A DNA stretch of 64,000 nucleotides, taken from assembly GCA_034508935.3 (NCBI GenBank), contig CM067455.1, positions 11,227,370-11,291,369 on the forward strand. The letters run 5' to 3'. The position numbers were made by a program, and so were the translations under genes. Position 1 is the first letter of the stretch; every line of letters starts with the position of its first letter. This stretch comes from Berghia stephanieae. Taxonomy: Eukaryota > Mollusca > Gastropoda > Nudibranchia > Aeolidiidae. The notes below the pieces were generated by a model. It made no database searches and was not told where the DNA came from. It saw nothing but the letters and a program-made list of their open reading frames with translations. Positions 11,562 to 23,389 of the stretch are shown here, in pieces.

Positions 11562-14500
11562 TAGCTACTCCAAACCTCCCGATTTTGCCGTTAGCGGGGA
11601 TTTTTTTCTCAAAATATTAGCATTTTATAATTGCCAACATTTTCTTCACAGTTGAGCTAGAAACGTATTTCTTGCTTATTATTAAAGCGCTATTCTTCTT
11701 CTTTCTGAGCATATCAAATTTAATATGATTGAGTAAATGGAAGTATAGGTAAAATCGATTCACATTCACACACCTTTCATCGTATTTTGGTAGCCAAATT
11801 ATACACCTTTGGCTCTTTTCACGCGATTGCTTCTGCGCCAATTGTCGCACATTTCAAAAGTGGTACCAAATTAACGGCGAAAGAAAGATCTTTCGTTTGG
11901 TGAAACTTTCGTTTATGTTTGAGGAGGTTAACCTAAAAATATAATTTTCAAAAATAAATTTGATGAAAAATGTGAAAAATTTTCAATATTTTGCCTTTAA
12001 AGTTGTATCAATCGAAAGATCGTCCAATTTTATATTTTGTGTTAAAATTTGAGTCGTATCCGTCGATTGGCGCGATGCCAGTTTTTGATTAACCGAAGGC
12101 TCCAAAATCGAAATCCGCCACACGATCTCAGCCGAAGAGAGACGTCAACCGGCAGCCACAGCGACAACTTTATTTCATGTAAATTCCAACATTTCGAGTT
12201 CAAAATGGACTTGAAGGATATAATTGGTAAGTTTGATGAATAACCTTTACTTTAGATTAGCTTTGTGTTGTTATTTGTGTGAAAATAAGTTAGTTTATCA
12301 TTATTTCATGATTGGGTGCGATCCTCTGAAGGTCGTTGATAGACTGCGAGTGACAAGGCAGTTTTCACGAACTAATCTAATTTTTCCTTAGTCTTCATCT
12401 ATTCTGGCATTTATGTAAATTATTCAGACAAGTTATGTTTATTGTGTTCATGAATTACAATATAAACTTAAAATTGATTTTTTGTTCATATTTGTTCGTT
12501 TTGTGCAATGTTTGGGTTGTTAGGCAAAATGCTAAAATTCAAAATGGCGGCGTGTTTAAATTTTTGTCCCAGCCAGAAATTTGAGCATGGCGTTCGTAGT
12601 TACTGTTGATTTGATTACCAAATGCCACCAGGGTTCTAATTTCATACAGTTGTGTTATGATTTAGGAATTATAATATCGGTAGGCCTATTCTGTATTTTC
12701 ATGCCTTCATATCTAGTAGATAAAGCTGATGTGTAGTGTCAAGCTTCCAATAGTCAGTTTACGAGTAGAAGTAGCAGTGGTCTTCTTACTCTTGCACTGT
12801 TTCAGTTCATAGCCAAGCTATAATTTAAATCCCCTTACACTATACCTTACCTGTTTCCTAATATTTGTATCTGTTGATATAATACACTTTGGATATTCAA
12901 TTTGAATTTGAAGTCTTCTTTTATCAAATTTGATTTTCAGTGGATGACAACTATGAAGCATTCAGGGCCGTCTTTTTAGCTGTTGGAAAGGGAAGGCGTC
13001 CCAATCTCCCTGTCATCACTTTTGTCAGTAGGATGTTGCTTCTACAGATCTATTATCTTATGGAAGAAGGACAACGGCCATGGAGAGAGGTACATTTTAT
13101 TTTATTTGTCTATTTTTTCTTTTCTTTGAGCTGTGGTGGCTGAAAGTGTCATCTCAACGTTGTGACCTCGGAAAAGGCATTCATCACACTTTTCCTATCC
13201 TACCAGACTAAAATTCAGATGTTCCCTGGTTGTGGTACGTTTATCCGTGTCATTAAAAAATGTAAATGCACTTGACTGTCTACGAGTGGAGTCCTAAATG
13301 TTATGTGTTTTGCCTGTCAGCTACTCTAAGGTCCTGGGAAAACATGTACTAACAGTACAGAAGCTAATATGTTTGTTATTTTTTGGTGTTTTTATTATTG
13401 ATTAATATTATTTCTTTCATGCTTGCTTTCAGGTTGAAGAAGTCTTTAAGATCATGCCCCATCTACAGGCAATAAAGCACCTGGTCAGTCATCGCCGTCT
13501 TCGCCAGCTTATGGAGGCCACTTACACCCACTGTTCTACACTTGGTTCCTCCGTATCGGATTATCTATCTGAGACGATTGATTTGCTTGAACTCTCCCCT
13601 TATTTGACAGAGATCGGCATCGACAGGAGGACATTTTTAAATCCCAACGTCTATGTGAAGAACCAGGATACGTTCACACATCGTTTGCTCGTTGAATTGC
13701 ACAAAGCGATGACTTCCAGTACCACCAAACGCATTTTTCAACAGTGGATTGGCGTCTTCTTGTCTACACAACCTTCTGGTCGAATTATGCATCAAGTGGA
13801 TAAAGTACTTAGTAATTATAAGAAATTATTACGTTTAAATGTCAAAAGCAATATTGATGCTTTTTTAGATAGTCCTTTTATTGTCCCTGTTGTTACAATT
13901 GAAAAACGTCCTGACGTTTCTTCAACACCAATCAAAAAAAGTCCTTGTACTAATTGTTCTATTTTAAAAGATAAAGTTAACTCCTTAACTGATTTGATTT
14001 CCACACTTCAAATGGACATAAAGCATCTGAAAGATGAAATTTTTAAAACAAATTCAAATAACACTAAATTCACTAAACAATCTTCAGAACTTATAAAATC
14101 ACGTCAGACTGTTACTGCTCTTCGGAATAAAATCAGATCACTTAACCGAAATAAATGTAAAGACCATATTGAAGAAATTGAGAACCTAGAAAATAATTTA
14201 TTAAAACGTAAAGCTAAAGAACGACAATTGCAATCATCTCTTGCATCCTCTAAAACTGAAATTTTAGATTTGAAGTCTAAACTTGAGAATAATAAACGTG
14301 ATTTTGATGTTACTACGAAGGGAAATGTTAATAATGTCTATAGTGATGATGTACGTAAAACTGTGATAGGCCTTGTATGTGAAGTAGGTGTTTCTGCTGC
14401 TAATGTTAAGAAAGCCATTGAGATTGTTAGTTGTAATTTGTTCCATTATGTTTTTGTTGATAAATTGCCATGTGCCCAGTCTGTATTGAATATGATTGAT

Positions 14501-17043
14501 GAAGGGTTTGCCATTTCTCAGGTCCAAGTTATGGAAGGAATTTTAAATAGCGATAATATTACATTACATAGTGATGGTACTAGTCGTGATCACAAAAAAA
14601 TTGTTGGCCATCAGGTATCGTTGAGTAATGGTGACACTTTTTATCTGGGTTATGCACCAGTTGCAACTGAAAATGCGTCTACATTATTAGATCTGTCTTT
14701 AAATGTTTTACATCAAATTTCTGATTCTTATTCTAAGTTTGTTGGTATTGATACTAAATCATTGTTGCATATGACTGATAGAGCTAGTTGTATGCAAGCT
14801 TATGGGAAATTGTTTTCTGAACATGTTAGTAGTGAATTGGGGAAAAGGGTTCAAATTCATTTTCTACATTGTAATGCTCATTATCTGTTAGGTCTTGTTA
14901 GTGGGTTTGAAAAGGCGACTGTCGCCACTGAAAATGATTATGTAAAAGCTAATGGTCCTCTTGGTAGGGATAAGGAAGGGGGGAAATATTCTAACTTTGC
15001 AGAAAATAAAGAATCTGCTACTTTTAGAGTTTTAAGGACTTGTGCCACTATTCTTGGTCCCAACGGTGATCAAAAAAATGGTTGTAGAGTACAATGGACC
15101 ACCTTTTGTGAAAAATCATATTTTCCTTGTTTTAAAAGTAACCGTTTTAATTGTCATTTTGAAACTGCAGCTGCTGTTATCCATCATTATGCACGTATGA
15201 AATTGTTTTTTACCTCAGGCATTTTACATGATAATCCTAATTTGAAAATTGAGTCTGTTTCTGCTGATGTCCAAGATATAATGAATGTTAATGAGTTATG
15301 TTTGTAGTTTTGCTCTTTTTTATCTGAAAGATACTGGTCCATATTGGAAGTTGGTCAATAGTTCTGTCAAGTATTTTCAGTTTCATGTTTATGTAAAATT
15401 GCTACATGATGCTTTTTTGAGATGGTCCACGGATCCATGTGAACTTTTAGAATTATCTTATGTTACTGTTTTTGACAATGAATTTGATATTTCCTCTCCT
15501 ATGTTTTTTTCTGTACATGAATTTTTATCTACCATTGCCAATAGAGAATGTTTGCTTAAAATGTTGAAATCCATTAGTGCAGAAGCCTTTATTGTCACTC
15601 GTAGACAGCTTGGAGAATTTTTAGATGGTGGTTGTTTTTTTGATATGGATGTTAGTGCTCAAGAAGAAATACGTCATTGTCCGTTAACTAATTTGATTGG
15701 GGAAAGTTTTTTTGGGGATTTTGATTTGATGTTAATAGACGTCGTAATGCTACTCTTCACAATAGGACTGTCATTCTCAGTAGCAGAAGAAATAAAACGT
15801 ATGATTATCTTAGGAAAAAGACTTTTAATCAGGCAAACAAGTTGTTAAAAATGGCTCGAAAGAGAGGAGTTCAGTTAAGGAAGGAAAATTTAGATTTAGA
15901 AAGAAAAATGAGAAACCATCAAAAGGAAATATTTGTCGCCAATCAACAGAAAAAAATTGTAAAGGAGATTAATGTCATTCATCAAAGATCTGTTTATACT
16001 GAAAAAGTAAAGCAACACAATGGTCCTTGTAATTCTTCTTTAGAGCTTGACCAGCTTCTTGATAGACTTAAATCTGAATGTAAATCACAAAAGTATATTT
16101 TGGAATGTATTAAAAATGAAGTTAGATTTCATAAGTTTGTTCTAGGACGTAAGACTTTGAAAGTTGGAGTAGGTTTTGATCAACTTGTTGCTGATTTAAA
16201 ACGTTTTTGATTTGAACATAGTTTAAGATTGCTTTCATTGTCATGTGCCTTCAGCATTTTATTATTTTTCATATGTCAGTGTTCATTGATTCTAATCTTA
16301 ATATATTATGTGAAGTAATTCCAGACTGGTCAATTTGTTCCTATTTAAAAATTTATTTTTTACCATACAGCACCTTTTGATGTTCCTATTTTGTTGTACT
16401 GATGACAATATTTAAAAAGATTGGTTTCTGGTGTCTGTAGGTGTAATTTTTTTTATTTTTTGTGAATTTTTGAAATTCCTTATTTTTTCAAATTTTTTAT
16501 CACCATCAACTTTTGAATAGATTTTTAAACATGAAGATGTTAAGTTATGATGCTCGTTTTTATTTTATTTGATAGCACTCATTTTGAGCTTTAATTTGAT
16601 GTGTCATTTCTGTATGTGTTACTTTATTTGAAATTTGTATGAATTTTTGAAAATTGGTTATTTCAGCATTTTTTGGCACTTTTTCGAAACGCTCAGAATT
16701 GATTTTTTTCCATTTTTAATCCAATATTTTGTTAACTTTTAATAAAGTCGCAGTCTTGAAAAAAATTGGGCTTTGTGTCTGTGTTGTGTAGTGTTAGATC
16801 AAGCGATTTGACTTGATTTGGGTAATAATCGAAGATGTCAGCGACGTCCGAAAATGGGGTTTAGACCAATTTGACATTCGACCAAAATACGACAATATTG
16901 AATATTCAATGTTGCATAACTTTTGAACTAATTGACCTAGCAGGTTGATTTTAGTGTCAAACGTCTTAGAATTGTGGCTACTTTCCATAACAAATCACAG
17001 ATTGTCTGTATCTATGATACGAAAAATTGGTTTGGAGTAGCTA
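11562..17043 (+). mobile_element. Transposon B: 5.5-kb TIR element with 7-bp target duplication
   Basis: The ends are TAGCTACTCCAAACC (11562-11576) and its complement (17029-17043), flanked by the perfect 7-bp repeat CAAACAA (11555-11561 and 17044-17050). Its termini resemble those of A (both TAG.TA..CCAAAC) and it carries the homologous three-exon gene. It has inserted at the A-rich tail of the R1 copy. Regions outside the gene (11577-12204 and 16211-17028) are AT-rich. The 3' part contains the phrase TTGAAAAAAATTGGGCTTTG at 16756-16775, which recurs almost unchanged in A at 10944-10963. Confidence 0.87.
12205..16210 (+). pseudogene. RNase H-like (DDE) transposase gene of transposon B, nearly whole
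   Basis: Exons lie at 12205-12226 (MDLKDII), 12941-13089 (VDDNYEAFRAVFLAVGKGRR, ending in EEGQRPWRE) and 13433-16210. Splice sites are GT-AG and phases agree (1, then 0). Order of parts: an N-terminal globular region, a coiled coil (about 13950-14300, Leu/Lys/Glu-rich), then a core with LHSDGTS (about 14560), MTDRAS (14772), FLHCNAHYLLGL (14863), KDTGPYWKL (15327) and NLIGESFFGDFD (15692). The last Glu is followed, in another frame, by RRRNATLHNRT, and a basic coiled-coil C-terminus ends at 16210. Asp/Asp/Cys-His/Glu spacing resembles the hAT/P/KDZ group, but I do not recognise the family. Two frameshifts (near 15300 and 15735) interrupt an otherwise open frame, so this copy is recently dead. 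Confidence 0.8.
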
Positions 17044-17200
17044 CAAACAACCAGAAAACTGTTAGATTTATGTTTGGTGGAGTTTGGATGGGGATTTATC
17101 CATTGGTAACAATTCCTATGGTTAATCTCAAATTCCTTTTTTCTGACGTTCTGACTCCACTTTTGGAATGTGAAGGGTTCGCAGGCATGCGAACTGTTAT

Positions 17201-17308
17201 CTGGGTGGGGTCTTCTGACCTTCCATGGTGGGCAGGCCACTAGCTGTGTCTTCTTTCCTCCATTTTTTGTTTTCCAAGTTTTGTCTTTGTCTTCGATTGA
17301 GATTAGTT
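17201..17308 (+). repeat. R1 fragment, 5' portion
   Basis: Starts CTGGGTGGGG and continues with the TGGGCAGG, CTGTGTCTTCT and TTTGTCTT blocks in the same order as full R1 copies. It is truncated where the tRNA-like SINE begins. Confidence 0.65.
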
Positions 17309-17312
17309 TATC

Positions 17313-17545
17313 CCAGAGGTCCTCATGGCTCAGTCGGTAGAGCACTTGAGATCGATCTCTTTTTTCTGAACCTCCTGTCCATTCAGCAATGATTGGGTAG
17401 CTGGCTCTAAGAGATCTGGTGGAAAATACTTTGTGATTGACTAGCTTCCTATCCAGAGGGTAATGAGCAACTGATATTGTCTGTTACACACAGTAGAAAC
17501 TGGGATAAAATCCGGCTCCATGGGCTTTGAGTCTGAGGGTCTGCT
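17313..17545 (+). repeat. tRNA-derived SINE S1, copy 1
   Basis: A perfect pol III A box TGGCTCAGTCGG (17326-17337) sits in a tRNA-like head. The shared body (ATTGGGTAGCTGG, GATCTGG.GGAAA.TACTT) and 3' part (AAACTGGGATAAA.TCCG) recur at 56.4-56.8 and 62.4-62.6 kb. The acceptor-stem pairing of a real tRNA is absent, so this is not a tRNA gene. Confidence 0.75.
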
Positions 17546-18634
17546 TATCCCTCTAAGTCTAAGATTCTAACTCTAAATCTTGCTCAACTTCTCTTTCTTG
17601 GGATTTTACAATTTTACCATCTGGGATGGATGGAATTCTCCTTTGGCTAGGACAAACCTGCCTATTTAAAAAAAATTTTTTGTTAGAGGTGATGGTCTTT
17701 TCCCTGTTAATCATCACAAGTAGTCGAGTAGGATATGTTAAGTTTAAGTGGGGCTTAATGGGTTTTCTCAAGTTCAAGCTAAATACACAGAAAATTAGCT
17801 ATAGCTATAGCTCTCTGAATAAGCCCCTCTCTTCTTTTATACTGGACAAATGTGTAGCAGTCGTTGCATTAATATTCGTCACCGCTTGCGGCCCTCTACT
17901 CATCAGTGGTCGAAATCGCCGGGCGTATTTTAAAAATCCTCGAATTGATTTAACTCTTACATTGGCTGGGTGAAATTGGTTCTAGGAAGGAGTAGACCCA
18001 GGGCCAATGGGCGAAACACTCCCTCCCCCTGGGGATTTTATGAGACCAGTTTTTAAAGTAAATATAATGTGTGGGCTTTCCATTTCTGGCCGGCTGCCAA
18101 AAAAAAGTGTCATCTTCACAGAGTTATTGCCCTTGAAAGGTCATCAAGTGCGTTAAAATGAGCTTGCCACTGCCAAACTTTGAACTGCCATAGCTTCCTT
18201 AGTTTTCATCACACATGTCACAAATTTGGATTGCATTGATGTATATAGACTATATTAGATAAATAATAACTAAATTCAAGGTTCAGAGTATTTAGTATGT
18301 ATGAACTTTAAGGATGAATTTTAAAATATTAAAATTTTCAAAAAAGTTTCACAGACACTGTTATATAACTTTAGAGCATTACATATTTCTATATACATCA
18401 AAGAGAAAGTGTTATAGCCTGTGTATAGCTAGACCTAAATTTAAAATTTCGTAAATTTTTATTCACTGGTTTTGAAGATATTGGATATTTTGTGATTGTA
18501 CTGTTGACAGAGCAGTTATTCCCCTTGGTGGATTAGAGAAAGGTTTATAGCAAAATAAAAGCAGTTTATTGTAATATGACAGGAGAAATTTGGTACTTAG
18601 GGATCATTTTTTAATTACAGCAGCCCAAGGAGAG

Positions 18635-18712
18635 ATCGGGAGGGGGGGGGGGGGGGGGTCACATCTAGTCTGACTCTGGTTTGGGGGGGGGGGGGGGGGG
18701 GGGGAGGGGTCC
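18635..18712. repeat. Two long G-runs on the plus strand
   Basis: Near-pure G tracts at about 18640-18658 and 18684-18703 are separated by mixed sequence. They could form a quadruplex. A third run of about 29 G lies at 22401-22429, inside the right inverted repeat of element D, where the left repeat has the opposite-strand C-rich block. Confidence 0.85.
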
Positions 18713-18899
18713 GGTAAGCATGATGCTCACTCACTTTTTTAGGGTAGGGTCCAGGTAAACACTGAAATCAGCTTTTCAGTGTCAGCTTTGCTGAAATAAC
18801 TATTTAAAAAATAAGGGTTTGCAGTTCTTGTCAAAGAAAAATATTATAATGCGAATTATTAGATTCACCATTGGTACTTATGAAAGGAAAAAAGTAACA

Positions 18900-19545
18900 C
18901 TAAACTGCTGATGTCTATAATGTACCCTATCAAAGTTGTGTTGACATGAAATATGAAAATTCTGCTTTGTGTTCCACTGTTTTCATTCATGTGTCCCTTC
19001 CCATATTTTTCTATAGTTTCGGTTTCAGGTTAGTCTTTGTTTGTTTATTGGCCTTTTTAGGGCGCTAGCACCTCAAATAGGTTATATCAATATCAGCGCC
19101 CAAATGTACGTTTAGTCAGAGAGACCAAAATAGTATATCCTCTTCAACACCCAAAAGAAAACAACATGCTTCAATTATTTTTTTAAAACCTATGACTAAT
19201 GAGGGTTAGTCTTTGTGCTTGCCTATTGCCTGTTTTCATATTATAACTGATAAAAGCTGACATCATATAAGTACGTCCATAAGTAAGTCCATAAAGCCTG
19301 CTACATGTATTAAGATAACACCAACTAAGATGAAAAGCATCATATTGTTGGTTTTCTTTAAATGATAGAATGCTTAATAGATGGGAAAATGTGAAAGATG
19401 CTGATATCTATAGTATACCCTATCATTCGATTTGTCTTTCTATGACAACAAAGTTGTGTTGACATGAAAATTCTGCCTTGTGTTTCGCTGTTTACATTCA
19501 TGTGTCCCTTTCCATATGTTTCCTTTTACCTTAGACATGACCTAA
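18900..19545. repeat. Internal direct repeat of element D (about 495-bp spacing)
   Basis: The block 18905-19020 (CTGATGTCTATA, TACCCTATCA, AAGTTGTGTTGACATGAAA, TTCATGTGTCCCTT) recurs at 19400-19522 with modest divergence. Between them, 19034-19120 resembles the GGCGC...ATATCAGCGCC core of R1, perhaps an older related insertion. Confidence 0.65.
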
Positions 19546-19807
19546 GATAAGAACTCTTTCTGTATGCCTCACCCAAAATTAAATAATTCATCATTGATTA
19601 GTTGTCTTACTAGACTAGCCAGCTCTTTTTATAAAATTTGATTTCAAAATGGCTAGCGAATGCAGTAATCCTCCCCATTGTTAGAGTGTCGATTGTTCCT
19701 AACCTTTTTCTTTCTTTTTTTTTAAATTTCAGAATGAAATAATATGACAAAATAAATTGACATTATAAGCTCACATCAATATATTAACTCATCAACTTGA
19801 TTGTGTA

Positions 19808-21890
19808 ATGGCTTCCGAAGAGCCTGTTTCTTTGAAAAAAGATAGACATAAGCGACCAAAGACAGTGAAGAAAACATGTGTTATTCATTATCCCAATTTA
19901 GCAAATCACTGTTTCCTAAAAACTTTTACAGAGGAGGCATGGGAAAATGTTCAAATAGTTAAGATAATTCGACTTGAGAGTGATGACATCAATGTAAGAT
20001 GTGCACACATCTGTGACAATCTTCCAGATCACCCAGGTCAAGAACATGGCTTCCATCGTCCTGTTTGAAAAGTTTCACTAGCCTGAAATATGTACGGCTT
20101 GAAAAGAAAATAAAACTGGAATCCAGCAGTAATGAAGATAATAGTCTTAAAAGAAGATGTGTTGAATCACTGAATGTATCATTTGTCAGCGAAAAGAGAA
20201 ATATGTAAACAGAAGAAAAGATAAGCTTGTAAAGTGTCAAACAGAGTCTTCAAAATCTTCCATATGTGAAGCTGCCCATTTCAGAGGAGATAGCCACTTG
20301 ATAGGGTTGACAGAAAATTATTGTCTGATATCACGTGAAGCAAAGTACCATGAAAGCTGCAGGAAGAAATTGACTCAAAAAGATGCTCGTCATAGTAAAA
20401 TAAGTTCCAACAAAACGAAAACATTGAAAATTACAGCACAAAGAGATATGTTTGGCCAGTTGCTCATGTTAAGCCAGTATCATAACATTGATCTTCGTAA
20501 AGTGATGTGCTATCCACTAAGCCCAGTTCCGTGGGCTTTAGCAACAAGTGATGGATCTTTCTTGAAGACAAACAAAGCTACACTTATGAATAGAATGGAG
20601 AAATATGAAATTGCTGACTCAAGAATGAATTTCCTGAAAAGCATCTACATTGTTGATGGCAATGCAGTTCTCCAAGCATTGGTTTCATTACCAGAAACAT
20701 TTGGTGAACTGGCTCTGAAACTGTTCAGCACACTCCCAAAGTCTACAGACCTTCTTTTCATTACAGACAGATACCTCGAGGATTCAATAAAAGCAACAGA
20801 AAGATCTCGAAGGGGTGATTCTTTAAATAACACTTTTCTTATTGGAGGACCGTTAACAAAAGTGCCAAGTGACTGGAAGCTAATTTTACAAGAATGGGAG
20901 TCAGACAAATACGCATCAAAACTCCAGAAACATTTTCTTTGCGATCGAAAACACATGTGTACAGCTGAGCAGTGAGAATGGAATAACCACAGACTCTAGA
21001 CCAATGCCTGAGCTGGATTGCAGTCACGAAGAAGCTGACACCAAAATTATTGTTCACTGTACATATGCAGCTCAACACTCAAGGAAGAAATTGTAGTAAG
21101 ATCACCAGATACTGATGTCTTTTTGTTGCTTTTGGCATTTGCAAAGAAAATTGAAGTCCCTTTACTTTTTGACACAGGTTCAGGGGAAAACAGAAGGTTT
21201 CTCAACATCACAAACCTTTCTAGCAAATTATCACCAGAAATAAGTGATGCTATGTTGGGATTTCACAGTTTCACAGGTTGTGACACTACCAGCTGCTTTG
21301 CTGGAAAAGGAAAAGTACGTCCATTTGCTCTATTGACAAAACAACAAGATTTCACACACTTATTTTCTGAATTGGAAAATCAAGAAGTGCTACATCAAGA
21401 TGTTTTATCAAAGCTTGAAAAGTTTATGTGTCTAATGTATGGAGACAGCAGAGCAAATGATGTCAACAAACTAAGAGCTGATACGGTGAGAAAAAGATTC
21501 ACCCCTTGAGATGACAGACCCTTCTCCCACTGTAAAGGCATTGATTTGTTCCAGCTCCCTCCCTGTAAGAAAGGTCTACTGATGCATAGCAAGAGAGCAA
21601 ACTTTCAAGCAATGGTTTGGAAGCAAGCAGCATCAAACTTCCCCGAAATTCCAAAACCCGAGGAAAACGGTTGGAAAGGGACAGCTTCTGGTAGTCTGGT
21701 GATCGACTGGTTTGGAGATGACGACATTATACCAAAAGAACTAGTTAACATTATTGTTGATGAACAGCAACCTTATAAAGATGACATTGAGGAAGAGGAT
21801 GGTGAAGAGGAATGGTCTTCTGAATCAGAGGATGATTTTTCAGACTGTGACCAATGGGTGGATGATGAACTGTTAAGAAAAATGAGTATG
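19808..21890 (+). pseudogene. Decayed XPG/FEN1-like (PIN-fold) nuclease ORF of element D
   Basis: The coding track is split by several frameshifts and stops but stays collinear. N-terminus 19808-20068: MASEEPVSLKKDRHK, with possible zinc ligands (HPGQEHGFHR; then CEAAHF...REAKYHESCRKK near 20265-20370). The middle part, 20298-20975, reads PLSPVPWALATSDGS, SIYIVDGNAVLQAL and FITDRYLEDSIKATERSRRG. Then SHEEADTKIIVH (about 21020), SPDTDVFLLLLAF (about 21110), FHSFTGCDTTSCFAGKGK (about 21265), LPPCK and FQAMVWKQA (about 21550-21630), and an acidic C-terminus. The set VDGN, EEADT, DTD, GCDTTS..GKG matches the acidic motifs and helix-turn-helix of XPG-I nucleases (EAEA, D.D, GCDY..GIG). I know this as an unnamed multicopy invertebrate protein type; the nuclease reading is my inference. 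Confidence 0.7.
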
Positions 21891-21914
21891 TTCCATACCT
21901 CTCAAACCATAACA

Positions 21915-21916
<2 letters not shown>

Positions 21917-21993
<77 letters not shown>
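21917..21993. repeat. (TA)n microsatellite
   Basis: Uninterrupted TA dinucleotides just after the acidic C-terminal coding part of element D. Open frames reading YIYIYI here are artefacts. Confidence 0.97.
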
Positions 21994-21997
<4 letters not shown>

Positions 21998-22808
21998 GTG
22001 TGAATGTGGTGAGAGTGTGTGTCACAATTATAATATAAATGTATTTCAAGGACACCTATTCTCAGTAGTTCACATTCTCATCCTAAAATGCTATAATATG
22101 TATTTCGAGAAAATGATGTTTTTGTTTATTAATTTTCTATTTGTCACTAGTAAAGATAGTTTGTATGTATCTCAAAATGACCCTCAAATCATCAGTTTCA
22201 AACATAATATTTAGTTATATTAAATTAGACATGTTATAAATTACAAAAATGCATTTTATGAATTTTTAGAAATTTTTGCACCAAATGACCTTTCAGGGGC
22301 AATAACTCTGTAAAGATGACACTATTTTTTTGGCAGCCGGCCATAAACGGATAGCTTAGGTGTTATACTAACTAGAAAAATTGGTCTCATAAAATCCCCA
22401 GGGGGGGGGGGGGGGGGGGGGGGGGGGGGAGTGGGGGTCCCGGTAGCCCTTAGTCTAGAAAAAAAAATAAATTTGGGACACTCGAACTCGAATTAGTTCG
22501 AGGAAACGCTTGCTGGAGAAGCCGAAAAGTGTGCAATCCATTTCTCACGGGAGGTAGTCAATACATACCCTGTTCTTCAACTATTATTTCCTGCCTTACT
22601 TCCCTTATGCAATGTGGTAGTTTGATACAGTATAATTCTTGCCCCCCTCCCGTTTTATAGGTATCTCGGGTTTAATTTCTTCCCCAAGAAATATTGAAAA
22701 GAATGGTTGAAGTGGGGTTTACACCCACAATGCCTCGGCCACATCACCCCTAGCTTCTGGTCTAATTTCCTCAGCAGGTTGCACAAAGTTAGATCCTTGG
22801 TAAAGACC

Positions 22809-22948
22809 TTATACATGTCTGCCTGGTTGTTGTAGTCTTTGGAAGGGGGTGGGGGTTCAGGCTAGACTAGATACACACTTATACATGTCTGCCTGGTTGT
22901 TGTAGTCTTTGGAAGGGGGTGGGGGTTCAGGCTAGACTAGATACACAG
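22809..22948. repeat. Perfect 70-bp tandem duplication
   Basis: The unit starting TTATACATGTCTGCCTGGTT occurs twice, at 22809 and 22879, without visible mismatches, so it is recent. Confidence 0.9.
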
Positions 22949-23389
22949 GCGATCGTTCTGGGATCACTAGTCCCCGTCTGGGTGATTCAATTTCGGAAAA
23001 GTTAACTTAATAGTAATAGTAATAGTCTTCCCCTTTGTGAAGGGATGCGGTTCTTGGGTTACATCCCTCGGGCGATGCATGTTTATTAAAAAAGTTATTG
23101 GCGTTGATAAATATGACATGACAATCACAAAAACAAAACAACTCATTTCTATTGTTGTCATTCATTTTATTTTACTTAAATTGTACACGATTAAAGTGCA
23201 AAGTTTTCCTGAAAAAGTTGTCTAAATCAACATGTGTACATGTTGGTCAGGTCTGATACTGATAGCTGAAACACAATTACGGGCTTGATTGATCATTGAT
23301 ATTGATATAGAATGCTGTAACTAATAGACAATAATTAGCATTGGTCTGAGTCTGAGAGTATTTCCATTACGACAATGAGTTTAATTTTT

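Larger units (their letters stand above)
18000..22450 (+). mobile_element. Element D: 4.4-kb TIR element carrying an XPG/FEN1-like nuclease gene
   Basis: Inverted termini run from about 18000-18144 on the left and 22285-22450 on the right. They share, in order, CACTCCC, CTGGGGATTTTATGAGACCA, GGCCGGCTGCCAAAAAAA, AGTGTCATCTT.ACAGAGTTA and TTGCCC.TGAAAGGTCAT. The outermost 20 bp (AGGGC.A..GGG) are diverged, so the exact ends and target duplication are unsettled. Inside lie a long 5' non-coding part with G-runs (18640-18708) and an internal direct repeat, one decayed gene (19808-21890) and a (TA)n run. No DDE transposase is seen, so how it moves is unknown. It could also be a passive passenger of another element that recognises these ends. 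Confidence 0.82.

Noticed and set aside
17313-17400. tRNA gene suggested by the perfect A box
   Set aside because: No acceptor-stem pairing or cloverleaf closes, and the sequence continues into the S1 SINE body shared with two other loci. The same applies at 49.0 and 62.4 kb.
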